DNA of 64,000 bases from Enterocola sp045611845 (GCA_045611845.1 JAZKXZ010000013.1:1-64000); one strand, 5' to 3'. Shown: positions 17,114 through 25,271, numbered from the stretch's first letter. Program-made: numbers and translations. Notes: generated by a model from the sequence alone, not told the origin.

Positions 17114-17797
17114 ATGAAAAAGTTATTTTATTTTACAGTTGTAGCTTTGTTATCTTTGACGGCATGTGAAAAACCTTCAGATCCAAACAACTCTTCTTCA
17201 GGTGAAGGCTCTGGTAAAGCTAATGGTCATGAATATGTTGATTTAGGTCTTCCAAGTGGCACTAAATGGGCAACTATGAATGTGGGTGCAGACTCTCCGG
17301 AAGATTATGGTGATTACTTTGCTTGGGGAGAAACTCAGCCAAAAGATGTATATAATTGGAGTAATCTTAAATGGTATGATGGTAATGAATTTACTAAATA
17401 TTGTATAGATTCAGCTAACGGCAAAGTAGATAATAAGACTATACTTGAACTTTCCGACGATGCTGCTAATGCCAACTGGGGTGGTGATTGGCGTATGCCA
17501 ACCAAAGAAGAGCAAGATGAACTCCGCACAAAATGCACTTGGACATGGACTACCAAAAACGGCATAAACGGTTACACCGTAACTGGTCCTAATGGCAATT
17601 CTCTTTTCTTGCCTACTGCTGGCTACCGCTACGGTTTGGATTTGAACGATGTGGGTATTGATGGCTATTACTGGAGTAGTTCGCTTTACACTAGCAAATC
17701 TCGCGACGCTTACTTCTTGGTCTTAGGTTTGAACTATGTGGACGCTGGGCCGAGCAGTCGTTGCAGCGGTTTCTGTGTCCGTCCTGTTATGCCATAG
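17114..17797 (+). CDS. Lipoprotein with Fibrobacter succinogenes major paralogous (C-type-lectin-like) domain
   Basis: The start at 17114 is chosen because it begins a lipoprotein signal (MKKLFYF, lipobox LTAC with Cys 17); in-frame codons from 17057 only add a poly-Lys leader. A short Ser/Gly linker follows. The body matches the 'Fib_succ_major' domain: YVDLGLPSGTKWATMNVG, DYFAWGE, WRMPTKEEQDEL, YWSSS and a terminal GFCVRPV. These lectin-like domains occur as large paralogous families in gut Bacteroidota, and related folds carry the variable region in diversity-generating systems; ligands are unknown. The last 97 bases are about 54% G+C against about 37% near 17221-17280, suggesting the 3' end has a separate history. 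Exposure on the outer membrane is inferred. Confidence 0.78.
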   Translation: MKKLFYFTVVALLSLTACEKPSDPNNSSSGEGSGKANGHEYVDLGLPSGTKWATMNVGADSPEDYGDYFAWGETQPKDVYNWSNLKWYDGNEFTKYCIDSANGKVDNKTILELSDDAANANWGGDWRMPTKEEQDELRTKCTWTWTTKNGINGYTVTGPNGNSLFLPTAGYRYGLDLNDVGIDGYYWSSSLYTSKSRDAYFLVLGLNYVDAGPSSRCSGFCVRPVMP

Positions 17798-17839
17798 AAA
17801 GCAGTGTCGAGGTAGAGTTATTAAACCAAAAAATAATCT

Positions 17840-17884
17840 AAAACTATGAAAAAATCAAATATTTTGTGACTTTTTCATAGTTTT
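17840..17884 (+). terminator. Terminator-like hairpin after the lectin-like lipoprotein gene
   Basis: AAAACTATGAAAAA and TTTTTCATAGTTTT form a 14-bp perfect inverted repeat with a 17-base loop, 42 bases after the stop codon. The T-run is short (four), but the stem's own T-rich arm helps. Confidence 0.6.
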
Positions 17885-17953
17885 CGATTGAAATACACCT
17901 GAGTTTGCCATACTCACAGCTTACAAGCAAGCTTGTAGCTATAAGTCTGACAA

Positions 17954-17982
17954 TAAAAAAAACAGCAAGTAAACTTGCTGTT
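17954..17982 (-). terminator. Terminator of the tRNA-Ser gene
   Basis: AACAGCAAG / CTTGCTGTT (9 bp) is followed on the minus strand by a run of seven T residues (17954-17960), about 20 bases beyond the 3' end of the tRNA. The rest of 17885-18003 holds a small imperfect hairpin at about 17919-17941 and nothing else recognisable. Confidence 0.75.
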
Positions 17983-18003
17983 TCGTTCTATAAATTTTAT
18001 TTG

Positions 18004-18090
18004 CGGAAGCTGGGGGATTCGAACCCCCGGAACGGTTGCCCGTTCGTCAGTTTAGCAAACTGGTGGTTTAAGCCACTCACCCAAACTTCC
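18004..18090 (-). tRNA. tRNA-Ser (anticodon GCU)
   Basis: The minus strand folds into an 87-base class II tRNA. The acceptor stem is GGAAGTT / AGCTTCC with discriminator G, the D-loop region contains GAGTGGCTTAAACC, the anticodon stem-loop is CAGTTTGCTAAACTG with GCT at 18054-18056, the long variable arm (GAACGGGCAACCGTTC) is typical of serine tRNAs, and the T-arm reads GGGGGTTCGAATCCCCC. The CCA end is not encoded. It reads AGC/AGU codons. Confidence 0.95.
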
Positions 18091-18243
18091 TTTCCTTAAA
18101 AAGCGATGCAAATGTAGTAAAATGATTTGATATACTAAAATTTTTTAGCACAAAAATCTCGCTTTTATTTAATTTAATTCTATAGGAATGATTTTTAGGC
18201 GTCTCGAAGTTGAAGAAACCATAAAGCACCCTATAAGATAATA

Positions 18244-18942
18244 TCAATCAAACGTAAAGTCGCAGCCTCTTCTAGGGTCGCACCTCTTATTCTTCTTTGT
18301 GTGGATGTGAGTTTTTGTGCTGCCTACCCATTGTTTAGGAATTTTGTAAGTAACAGAAAGACAAATAGTTGCGTAGCAGTCTGGCATAAACTTCTCTGGT
18401 ACTATGGCATCTAATTCATCGGTTAAAGTAAATCTCCAAGTAGCATCTAATCCTATTGCCCAATCGCTACCCACGCTCCAAGCGACACCTGTTCCTATAG
18501 GGAAACTAGCATGAATACCTACATTTTTGCCTGTGGCATGAGCATCATATAGAAAACATCCCACACCGCCAAACAGATATGCTCTCTCTGGCACAAAACT
18601 ACCCATATTGTTTTCTCTACGTTGTCCTTTGTCTATGAAGTAGTTATACACTACTTGCGCACTAACATCTCCTGCGTGTACTGCATCATCTACACCATTA
18701 TTATATCTCAAATATGCATAACTAGCCTCGCCACGAAGACCAAGCATTGGCATAAAATAATAGGTATAAGAAAGGTTTGCTGCGCCGCCAATATTGCCAG
18801 GAAGGTCGAACACAGGATAAGAAGCACCAACTCCAAGGCTAATATGTTGGTTACTATTGTTGCCAAGACGAATCTTTTTTAGTTGTGCGAAAGCACTAAA
18901 AGATAATGTAAGGCAAAGTAGAAGTGTGAATATCTTTTTCAT
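18244..18942 (-). CDS. Outer-membrane beta-barrel protein (porin-like), uncharacterised
   Basis: This 232-residue protein has a signal peptide ending SAFAQ (1-19) and alternating hydrophobic strands such as HISLGVGASYPV, ANLSYTYYF, GLRGEASYAYLRY and YATICLSVTY, the pattern of small outer-membrane beta-barrels. A basic, Cys-containing tail follows the barrel (KTHIHTKKNKRCDPRRGCDFTFD, residues about 210-232), which is unusual for the family. The promoter's -7 box ends only 8 bases before the start codon. The gene is divergent from the patatin gene. Function is unknown. Confidence 0.65.
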   Translation of the reverse strand: MKKIFTLLLCLTLSFSAFAQLKKIRLGNNSNQHISLGVGASYPVFDLPGNIGGAANLSYTYYFMPMLGLRGEASYAYLRYNNGVDDAVHAGDVSAQVVYNYFIDKGQRRENNMGSFVPERAYLFGGVGCFLYDAHATGKNVGIHASFPIGTGVAWSVGSDWAIGLDATWRFTLTDELDAIVPEKFMPDCYATICLSVTYKIPKQWVGSTKTHIHTKKNKRCDPRRGCDFTFD

Positions 18943-18950
18943 AGCGATGG

Positions 18951-18958
18951 CAAAGGTA
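18951..18958 (-). promoter_or_regulatory. -7 box for the beta-barrel gene, near-leaderless
   Basis: The minus strand reads TACCTTTG, a TAnnTTTG match, with only 8 bases to the ATG at 18942. The predicted mRNA would begin within a few bases of the start codon. Confidence 0.6.
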
Positions 18959-18972
18959 ATGAAATTTTTAAT

Positions 18973-18980
18973 TAATTTTG
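18973..18980 (+). promoter_or_regulatory. -7 box for the patatin gene, fixes its start
   Basis: TAATTTTG matches TAnnTTTG. An in-frame TTG at 18978 overlaps this box and cannot lie in the mRNA, which supports the ATG at 19005 as the start. Confidence 0.65.
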
Positions 18981-19004
18981 CAGGCGAGAAAAGAAATTAC
19001 AAAC

Positions 19005-19862
19005 ATGAGTAAAGGCTTTATTATCGACGAAAACACTGCGCTAATCCTGGAAGGTGGCGGCATGAGAGGTACTTTTACAAGTGGTGTGCTAGATTACTTT
19101 CTAGATAACGGTATCGATTTTCCGTTTACAGTGGGAGTGAGTGCTGGTGCTTGTAATGGGCTCTCGTATATGTCGAAACAACGCGGTAGGGCGCGCAGAA
19201 GCAATATTGACCTTTACGAAGAATATAGATACGTGGGGCTAAAATATCTTCTTACTCAGCGTAATATAATGGATTTTAAACTTCTTTTCGAGGATTTCCC
19301 AGAGAGAATTTGCCCATACGATTATGATGCATTTTTCGCTCGCAAAGAAAGATTTGTGATGGTTACCACCAACTGCCTAACGGGCGAGGCATGTTATATG
19401 GAAGAAAAATCCGATGCTAAAAGAGTGATTGAAATTGTGAAAGCCTCGAGCAGTTTGCCGTTTGCGGCGCCTATGGTAGAAATAGATGGCATTCCAATGC
19501 TCGATGGTGGTGTGTCTGACTCTATTCCGGTGCAGTATGCTATGAGTGAGGGCTTTAAGAAATTTGTAATTGTGCTCACTCGCAACAAAGATTATAGAAA
19601 AGACGAAAAAACAAACCCACTTGTGAAATTTTTCTATAAGAAATATCCTAAACTTCAAGATGCAATAAGGAATAGGGCAGTGAATTACAATAAAACCTTA
19701 GATTTGGTTGATGAGTTAGAGGCAAGGGGTGTGGCACTTGTTATTCGTCCTGAAAAACCACTCAAGGTGAGTAGGATAGAGAAGGATGTGAATAAACTTG
19801 TAGAACTTTATAACGAAGGATATGAGTTGGCAGGTGAGAAGTTAGGAGTTGCAATAATGTAA
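19005..19862 (+). CDS. Patatin-like phospholipase
   Basis: The 285-residue protein has the Ser-Asp dyad of patatin lipases: an oxyanion loop GGGMRG (residues 17-22), nucleophile motif GVSAG (Ser 46) and the DGG motif (Asp 167). These enzymes hydrolyse acyl ester bonds of phospholipids; the substrate here is unknown. It resembles the cytoplasmic bacterial YjjU/RssA branch and has no signal peptide. It is transcribed alone, divergent from the beta-barrel gene, and is followed by the korAB control region. Confidence 0.85.
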   Translation: MSKGFIIDENTALILEGGGMRGTFTSGVLDYFLDNGIDFPFTVGVSAGACNGLSYMSKQRGRARRSNIDLYEEYRYVGLKYLLTQRNIMDFKLLFEDFPERICPYDYDAFFARKERFVMVTTNCLTGEACYMEEKSDAKRVIEIVKASSSLPFAAPMVEIDGIPMLDGGVSDSIPVQYAMSEGFKKFVIVLTRNKDYRKDEKTNPLVKFFYKKYPKLQDAIRNRAVNYNKTLDLVDELEARGVALVIRPEKPLKVSRIEKDVNKLVELYNEGYELAGEKLGVAIM

Positions 19863-19899
19863 CATAATTGTAACTTTAAAACTGAATATACTACGAATA

Positions 19900-19946
19900 T
19901 GCAAAGAATTTGCAGGAAATATGAATGATACTGCAAAAATTTTGCA
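19900..19946. promoter_or_regulatory. Tandem palindromes TGCAAA-N3-TTTGCA upstream of korAB (candidate operators)
   Basis: Two 15-base palindromes of the same form occur at 19900-19914 (N3 = GAA) and 19932-19946 (N3 = AAT). Their centres are 32 bp apart, about three helical turns, so both would face the same side of the DNA. The second covers the -33 TTTG of the korA promoter. Binding by a dimeric regulator is inferred; I cannot name it. Confidence 0.55.
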
Positions 19947-19972
19947 TATTTTTATTTTTTTTATTAGTTTTG
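19941..19972 (+). promoter_or_regulatory. Promoter of korAB
   Basis: TTTG (19941-19944), a 20-base spacer and TAGTTTTG (19965-19972) fit the Bacteroidota promoter, with a leader of about 50 bases. Confidence 0.75.
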
Positions 19973-20024
19973 TAACTTCATAGAGTACAAATTTAAGAAT
20001 AATAATCATTAATAATTATAACAG

Positions 20025-21860
20025 ATGAAAATAGAAGCGTTGGAAGATGTAACAGTCCGCTTTAGTGGCGACTCAGGCGACGGTATGCAGCTTGCTGGTA
20101 ATATCTTTTCTACCATTTCAGCTACTGCCGGAAACGACATTAGTACTTTCCCAGATTTCCCTGCAGACATTCGTGCTCCACAAGGTACATTAACAGGTGT
20201 ATCTGGTTTCCAAGTACACATTGGTTCAGACAAAGTATTAACCCCTGGTGACAAATGTGATGTTTTAATTGCAATGAACCCTGCTGCTCTTAAAACTCAA
20301 TACAAATTTTGTTCACCACGTTCTATAATTATTGTAGACACAGATTCATTCCAAGAATCAGATCTTAAAAAAGCTCTTTTTGCTACAAACAATCCATTCG
20401 AAGAACTAGGAATTAAAAACGACGTAGTTGAAGCTCCTATATCTAGCATGTGTAAAGAAGCTCTTAAAGATTCAGGTCTTGACAATAAATCAATTTTACG
20501 TTGCAAAAACATGTTTGCCCTAGGTCTTGTATGTTGGTTGTTCAACAGAAACCTAGCAAGTGCAGAAGAAATGCTACGTGAAAAATTTGCTAAAAAACCA
20601 GAAATCGCAGCAGCAAACATTAAAGTTTTAAATGCTGGTTACGACTATGGTCACAATATTCACGCTTCAGTAAGCACTACTTACACAGTAGATAGCAAAG
20701 CTACTAAAGCTCCAGGTAAATATATGGATATCAACGGTAATAAAGCTACTTCATACGGCTTTATCGCTGCTGCAGAAAAATCTGGCCTACGTTTATACTT
20801 AGGTTCATATCCTATTACTCCTGCCACAGATGTTCTTCACGAACTATCTAAACACAAATCACTAGGCGTTGTTACAGTACAAGCAGAAGACGAAATCGCT
20901 GGTTGTGCTTCAGCAGTAGGTGCTGCATTTGCAGGTGCATTAGCAATTACATCTACCTCTGGTCCTGGTGTTTGTCTAAAAAGTGAAGCTATGAACTTAG
21001 CAGTTATCGCTGAGCTTCCACTTGTAATTTTAAATGTTCAACGTGGTGGTCCTTCAACAGGTCTTCCTACCAAATCTGAACAAACAGACCTTCTTCAAGC
21101 TCTTTATGGCCGTAACGGCGAAAGCCCAATGCCAGTAATCGCAGCTAAATCTCCAGCAGACTGCTTCGATTCAGCATTTATGGCTTGTAAAATTGCAGTA
21201 GAACACATGACTCCTGTAGTTCTTCTTACAGACGCGTTCATTGCAAATGGTTCAGCAGCTTGGAAACTTCCTTCACTAGAAGATTATCCAACTATTACTC
21301 CTCCATACGTTACAGCAGATATGGCAGGTAAATGGACTCCATTTATGCGTAACGAAGAAACAGGTGCTCGCTACTGGGCTCTTCCTGGTACAGAAGGTTT
21401 CGCTCACCGTATTGGTGGTCTAGAAAAGAGCAACGAAACAGGTGCTATTTCTACAGAACCAGAAAATCACCACCTAATGACTATCCTTCGTCAAGAAAAA
21501 GTGAACAAAATTCCAGTTCCTGACGTAGAAGTAGAAGGTGCAGAAGATGCAGATCTTCTTGTAGTTGGTTTCGGTGGCACATACGGTCACTTACGTTCAG
21601 CAGTAGATGAAATGAACAAAGCAGGCAACAAAGTTGCTTTAGCTCACTTCACTTACATCAACCCACTTCCAAAAAATACTGAAGAAGTGCTTCGTAAATA
21701 CAAAAAAGTAGTTGTGGCAGAACAAAATATGGGTCAGTTCGCAATGTATTTACGTTCTAAAGTAGAAGGTGTTCATTTTAACCAATTCAACCAAGTTAAA
21801 GGTCAACCATTTGTGGTTAACGAACTAGTTGAAGCATTTACAAACCTATTAAAAGCTTAA
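20025..21860 (+). CDS. korA: 2-oxoacid:ferredoxin oxidoreductase, fused gamma-alpha subunit
   Basis: This 611-residue subunit pairs with the downstream beta subunit to oxidise a 2-oxoacid (probably 2-oxoglutarate) with CoA and ferredoxin. Residues 1-190 form the gamma domain (FSGDSGDGMQLAG, PDFPADIRAP), and residues 235-611 the alpha domain with YPITPATD, QAEDEIAGCASAVGA and TSTSGPG, all typical of KorA. The gamma-alpha fusion without separate 4Fe-4S subunit is the usual two-subunit form. It has its own promoter and a pair of candidate operators. Codon use is strongly biased, suggesting high expression. The substrate could also be another 2-oxoacid. Confidence 0.88.
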   Translation: MKIEALEDVTVRFSGDSGDGMQLAGNIFSTISATAGNDISTFPDFPADIRAPQGTLTGVSGFQVHIGSDKVLTPGDKCDVLIAMNPAALKTQYKFCSPRSIIIVDTDSFQESDLKKALFATNNPFEELGIKNDVVEAPISSMCKEALKDSGLDNKSILRCKNMFALGLVCWLFNRNLASAEEMLREKFAKKPEIAAANIKVLNAGYDYGHNIHASVSTTYTVDSKATKAPGKYMDINGNKATSYGFIAAAEKSGLRLYLGSYPITPATDVLHELSKHKSLGVVTVQAEDEIAGCASAVGAAFAGALAITSTSGPGVCLKSEAMNLAVIAELPLVILNVQRGGPSTGLPTKSEQTDLLQALYGRNGESPMPVIAAKSPADCFDSAFMACKIAVEHMTPVVLLTDAFIANGSAAWKLPSLEDYPTITPPYVTADMAGKWTPFMRNEETGARYWALPGTEGFAHRIGGLEKSNETGAISTEPENHHLMTILRQEKVNKIPVPDVEVEGAEDADLLVVGFGGTYGHLRSAVDEMNKAGNKVALAHFTYINPLPKNTEEVLRKYKKVVVAEQNMGQFAMYLRSKVEGVHFNQFNQVKGQPFVVNELVEAFTNLLKA

Positions 21861-21863
21861 GTT

Positions 21864-22868
21864 ATGTCAGAATATACAGCAAAAGATTATAAAGCAGGAC
21901 AACCTCGTTGGTGTCCAGGTTGTGGTGACCATGCGCTACTTAATTCTTTACACAAAGCCATGGCTACACTAGGTGTACCTCCACACGAAATCGCAGTTAT
22001 TTCAGGTATCGGCTGTTCTTCACGTCTACCTTATTATATGAACACATACGGTATGCACACAATTCACGGTCGTGCAGCTGCTATTGCTACAGGTGTGAAA
22101 GTAGCAAATCCAGAACTTACTGTATGGCAAATCTCTGGTGACGGCGACGGCTTAGCTATTGGTGGTAACCACTTTATTCACGCACTTCGTAGAAATATCG
22201 ACCTTAATATGATTCTTCTAAACAACCGTATCTACGGTCTAACAAAAGGTCAATATTCACCTACATCTGCACGTGGTTTCGTAAGTAAATCTTCTCCATA
22301 CGGTACTGTAGAAGATCCATTCCGCCCAGCAGAACTTTGCTTCGGTGCTCGTGGTCGTTTCTTTGCTCGTTGCGTAGCTGTAGACCTAAAAGGTTCTGAA
22401 GATGTGCTAGTAAAAGCTGCTCGTCACAAAGGTGCTTCTGTAGTAGAAGTTCTTCAAAACTGTGTTATCTTCAACAACGGTACACACGACAGCCTTGCAA
22501 CAGCAGAACTTCGTAGCAAAAATGCAATCTATCTAGAACACGGCAAACCAATGATTTTCGGTGAAAACCGCGAACTAGGTCTTATGCAAGAAGGTTTCGG
22601 TCTTAAAGTAGTGAAAATAGGTGAAAACGGTATCACCGAAAAAGATATCCTTGTTCACGACGCTCACTGCATGGACAACACACTTCAACTTAAACTTGCT
22701 CTTATGGAAGGTCCAGACTTCCCAGTAGCTCTAGGTGTTATCCGCGACGTAGATGCTCCTACCTACAACGACGCAGTTTATGCTCAAGTAGAAGAAGTTT
22801 CAACCAAGAAAAATTATCATAATTTTGCAGAACTTCTTGAAACAAACGAAACATGGGAGATTAAGTAA
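21864..22868 (+). CDS. korB: 2-oxoacid:ferredoxin oxidoreductase, beta subunit
   Basis: The 334-residue beta subunit binds thiamine diphosphate and an iron-sulfur cluster. RWCPGCGDH near residue 15 gives the first cluster cysteines, GIGCSSR another, and SGDGDGLAIGGNHF to LLNNRIYG is the thiamine-diphosphate motif (GDG...NN). It starts 3 bases after korA and is clearly co-transcribed. Low-potential ferredoxin reduction by this enzyme fits anaerobic metabolism. The 3' end runs straight into a palindromic element and then a terminator. Confidence 0.88.
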   Translation: MSEYTAKDYKAGQPRWCPGCGDHALLNSLHKAMATLGVPPHEIAVISGIGCSSRLPYYMNTYGMHTIHGRAAAIATGVKVANPELTVWQISGDGDGLAIGGNHFIHALRRNIDLNMILLNNRIYGLTKGQYSPTSARGFVSKSSPYGTVEDPFRPAELCFGARGRFFARCVAVDLKGSEDVLVKAARHKGASVVEVLQNCVIFNNGTHDSLATAELRSKNAIYLEHGKPMIFGENRELGLMQEGFGLKVVKIGENGITEKDILVHDAHCMDNTLQLKLALMEGPDFPVALGVIRDVDAPTYNDAVYAQVEEVSTKKNYHNFAELLETNETWEIK

Positions 22869-22988
22869 AATGTTTTTAAAGGGTGATTTTTGCGTTGCCC
22901 TTGTCTTCGAAATCCTCATTTACGCCATGTAAACTCCGGTTTCTCAGACTTCGGGACGCCTTAAACTCCCTCCTTTAAAAAGCATTTT
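22867..22988. repeat. Long palindromic intergenic element, copy A
   Basis: Terminal arms AAAATGTTTTTAAAGGG and CCCTCCTTTAAAAAGCATTTT pair imperfectly, and an inner pair (GCGTTGCCC... with ...CGGGACGC, then CATTTAC with GTAAACT) continues the palindrome, so the 122 bases can fold into one long hairpin. The core TAAACTC-N6-CTCAGAC (22930-22949) recurs in the element at 54938-55100. It begins on the korB stop codon. There is no coding frame inside. Confidence 0.7.
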
Positions 22989-23004
22989 ATAATCAACATA
23001 GCAA

Positions 23005-23040
23005 TAAAAAAAACTAACATTGAAGAATGTTAGTTTTTTT
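23005..23040. terminator. Bidirectional terminator between korB and dapL
   Basis: AAAACTAACATT / AATGTTAGTTTT (12 bp, GAAG loop), flanked by A- and T-runs, serves the convergent korB and dapL genes and abuts the dapL stop codon. Confidence 0.88.
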
Positions 23041-24269
23041 TATATCCAGTTGCTGATGCGTTGCATTGCTTCTATGGTGTTTTCGCGAGAGTTGAAGCCG
23101 GTTAAGCGGAAGTAACCTTCACCCATTTGGCCGAAGCCGGCACCTGGGGTACATACCACGTTGATGTCGTAAAGGAGTTCTTGGAAAAACTTCCATGATG
23201 TGGTGTGGTGAGGAGTTTTTACCCACACGTGAGGAGAGTTTACGCCACCATACACGGTGAAACCACATTTTGTAAGCTCTTCTCTTATTATTTTAGCATT
23301 GGTTAGGTAATAAGAAACCATTTCTTTCACCTCTTGCATGCCCTCTGGTGAGTAAAGCGCTTCTGCACCTTTTTGAATTACGTATGAAGTACCGTTGTAG
23401 TATGTGGTGTTGCGTTGCCACCAAAGTTTGTTTACTTCTATGGCGTTGCCATAAAGGGTGAAGCCAATAATTTCGTGAGGAACCACTGTGTATGAGCATC
23501 TTAGCCCAGTGAAACCTGCTGTTTTAGAATAACTTCTAATTTCGATAGCACATTTTTTTGCACCCTTAATCTCGTAGATAGAGTGGGGAACATTCTTCTC
23601 TGTGATGTATGAAAAATATGCGCCGTCGTATATAATAATGGCGTGGTTTTCAAGAGCGTAGTCCACCCATTTCTTTAGCTCAGTTTTGTTAAGCGCAATG
23701 CCGGTAGGGTTGTTTGGATAGCAAAGGTAAATAATGTCCACCTTTTCCTTTGGCAGTTCTGGCACGAAATCACTTTTTGCAGAGCAAGGAATGTAAACAA
23801 TATTACTCCAAAGATTGTTGTCGGTTAAATATCCGGAACGTCCTCCCATTATCGCCGCATTCTCGTACACAGGATAAACAGGGTCTGTAATACCTATAAT
23901 ATTATCTCTACCAAAAATGTGGCCAATATTACCCACGTCAGACTTAGAACCGTCGCTAATAAAAATTTCGTCGGCACTTAGGGTTACACCTCGTGGAGCA
24001 TAATCGTGCTTAATGATGCAGTTTTTAAGGAAACTATAACCTGTTTCAGGACCATAGCCTTTAAAGGTTTTTGCATCGGAAAGTTCTTCCACAGCACTCT
24101 TCATTGCGTTTAAGGCAGACGCAGGAATAGGACGAGAAACATCGCCCAACCCCAAACTAATCACATTAGCTTTAGGATTGATAATCTTGTGAGCATTAAC
24201 CTTTTGTTGAATTTCATTAAAGAAATAATACTCAGGAAGTTTTAGATAATTCTCGTTGATAAGTGCCAT
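23040..24269 (-). CDS. dapL: LL-diaminopimelate aminotransferase
   Basis: This 409-residue PLP enzyme converts tetrahydrodipicolinate and glutamate directly to LL-diaminopimelate, a short route to lysine and wall precursor. It is a fold-type I aminotransferase: SLGLGDVSRPI near residue 38, GYGPETGY, CYPNNPTG for substrate and PLP binding, and SYSKTAGFTG with the Schiff-base lysine, all characteristic of DapL. The length is typical. It is a single-gene transcript whose -7 box ends 7 bases before the ATG, predicting an almost leaderless mRNA. Confidence 0.9.
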   Translation of the reverse strand: MALINENYLKLPEYYFFNEIQQKVNAHKIINPKANVISLGLGDVSRPIPASALNAMKSAVEELSDAKTFKGYGPETGYSFLKNCIIKHDYAPRGVTLSADEIFISDGSKSDVGNIGHIFGRDNIIGITDPVYPVYENAAIMGGRSGYLTDNNLWSNIVYIPCSAKSDFVPELPKEKVDIIYLCYPNNPTGIALNKTELKKWVDYALENHAIIIYDGAYFSYITEKNVPHSIYEIKGAKKCAIEIRSYSKTAGFTGLRCSYTVVPHEIIGFTLYGNAIEVNKLWWQRNTTYYNGTSYVIQKGAEALYSPEGMQEVKEMVSYYLTNAKIIREELTKCGFTVYGGVNSPHVWVKTPHHTTSWKFFQELLYDINVVCTPGAGFGQMGEGYFRLTGFNSRENTIEAMQRISNWI

Positions 24270-24276
24270 ATAAATG

Positions 24277-24284
24277 CAAAATTA
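24277..24284 (-). promoter_or_regulatory. -7 box for dapL, near-leaderless
   Basis: The minus strand reads TAATTTTG (a TAnnTTTG match) with 7 bases to the dapL ATG. Confidence 0.6.
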
Positions 24285-24336
24285 CATAAAAATGCACTAT
24301 TTTACAAAAAAACAATGTATTTCCGCAAAATTACCT

Positions 24337-24344
24337 TAATTTTG
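24337..24344 (+). promoter_or_regulatory. -7 box for fabD
   Basis: TAATTTTG matches TAnnTTTG, 28 bases before the fabD ATG. Confidence 0.65.
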
Positions 24345-24372
24345 TACAATAAAGTTATAATAAAGAACAATT

Positions 24373-25266
24373 ATGAAAAAAGCATTTGTATTCCCAGGTC
24401 AGGGAGCTCAATTCGTAGGAATGGGCAAAGATATGTACGAAAATTCTGAGTTAGCAAAAGAACTTTTCGAAAAAGCTAACGAGGTGCTTGGTTTCCGTAT
24501 CACAGATTTAATGTTTGAGGGTACCGATGAAGATTTACGTCAAACCAAGGTTACACAACCTGCTATTTTCCTACATTCTGTAATTTTAACCAAAGCTTAC
24601 GCAGATAAATTCACCCCAAGTATGGTAGCAGGGCACTCATTAGGAGAGTTTTCTGCTCTTGTAGCTGCTGGTGCTTTAGACTTTGAAGATGGTTTAAAAC
24701 TTGTATATAAACGTGCATTAGCAATGCAAAAAGCTTGCGAAGCTGTGCCTTCTACTATGGCAGCTGTGATTGGTCTTGCCGACGAAAAAGTGGAAGAAAT
24801 TTGTGCTTCTATAGATGGAGTGGTGGTTCCTGCAAACTACAACTGCCCAGGACAACTTGTTATCTCAGGTTCTCACGAGGCTATCGACGCTGCTTGCGAA
24901 AAACTTTCTGAGGCAGGTGCACGCCGTGCTCTTAAACTTCCTGTGGGTGGTGCATTCCACTCTCCACTTATGGACCCTGCAAAAGAAGAACTTGCTGCTG
25001 CTATTGAGCAAACCACATTTAAAACCCCAATTTGCCCAGTTTACCAAAATGTAAGCACCAAAGCAGAAACCGACCCAGAAGTAATCAAGAAAAACCTTGT
25101 GGCTCAACTTACCGCTCCAGTAAAATGGACTCAATCTGTGCAAAACATGGTTGCTGACGGCATGGAGCAACTTGTAGAATGTGGTCCTGGCGCTGTGCTT
25201 CAAGGGTTAATGAAGAAAATCAATAAGGAAGTACCAACAACTTCAATTGAGAAGTTAGAGTTATAA
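24373..25266 (+). CDS. fabD: Malonyl-CoA:ACP transacylase
   Basis: This 297-residue enzyme moves malonyl groups from CoA to acyl carrier protein for fatty acid synthesis. FPGQGAQ near residue 7 shapes the oxyanion hole, GHSLGEF holds the nucleophile (Ser 89), and GGAFHSPLM holds the catalytic His 196. Length and motif spacing are standard. It is monocistronic, with its own promoter and a strong terminator, rather than inside a fab cluster. Confidence 0.93.
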   Translation: MKKAFVFPGQGAQFVGMGKDMYENSELAKELFEKANEVLGFRITDLMFEGTDEDLRQTKVTQPAIFLHSVILTKAYADKFTPSMVAGHSLGEFSALVAAGALDFEDGLKLVYKRALAMQKACEAVPSTMAAVIGLADEKVEEICASIDGVVVPANYNCPGQLVISGSHEAIDAACEKLSEAGARRALKLPVGGAFHSPLMDPAKEELAAAIEQTTFKTPICPVYQNVSTKAETDPEVIKKNLVAQLTAPVKWTQSVQNMVADGMEQLVECGPGAVLQGLMKKINKEVPTTSIEKLEL

Positions 25267-25271
25267 AAATA

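Noticed and set aside
17114..17797. Complete diversity-generating retroelement
   Set aside because: No reverse transcriptase, accessory gene or second copy of the 3' end was found in the window.
17919..17941. Small hairpin near the tRNA-Ser terminator as a third palindromic element
   Set aside because: It lacks the core TAAACTC-N6-CTCAGAC and has short imperfect arms.
17905..18099. Open frame of 64 codons covering the tRNA-Ser region
   Set aside because: It is antisense to the tRNA-Ser gene and its terminator, with no recognisable protein features.
18978..19004. Upstream in-frame start for the patatin gene
   Set aside because: The codon lies inside the -7 box, so it would not be transcribed.
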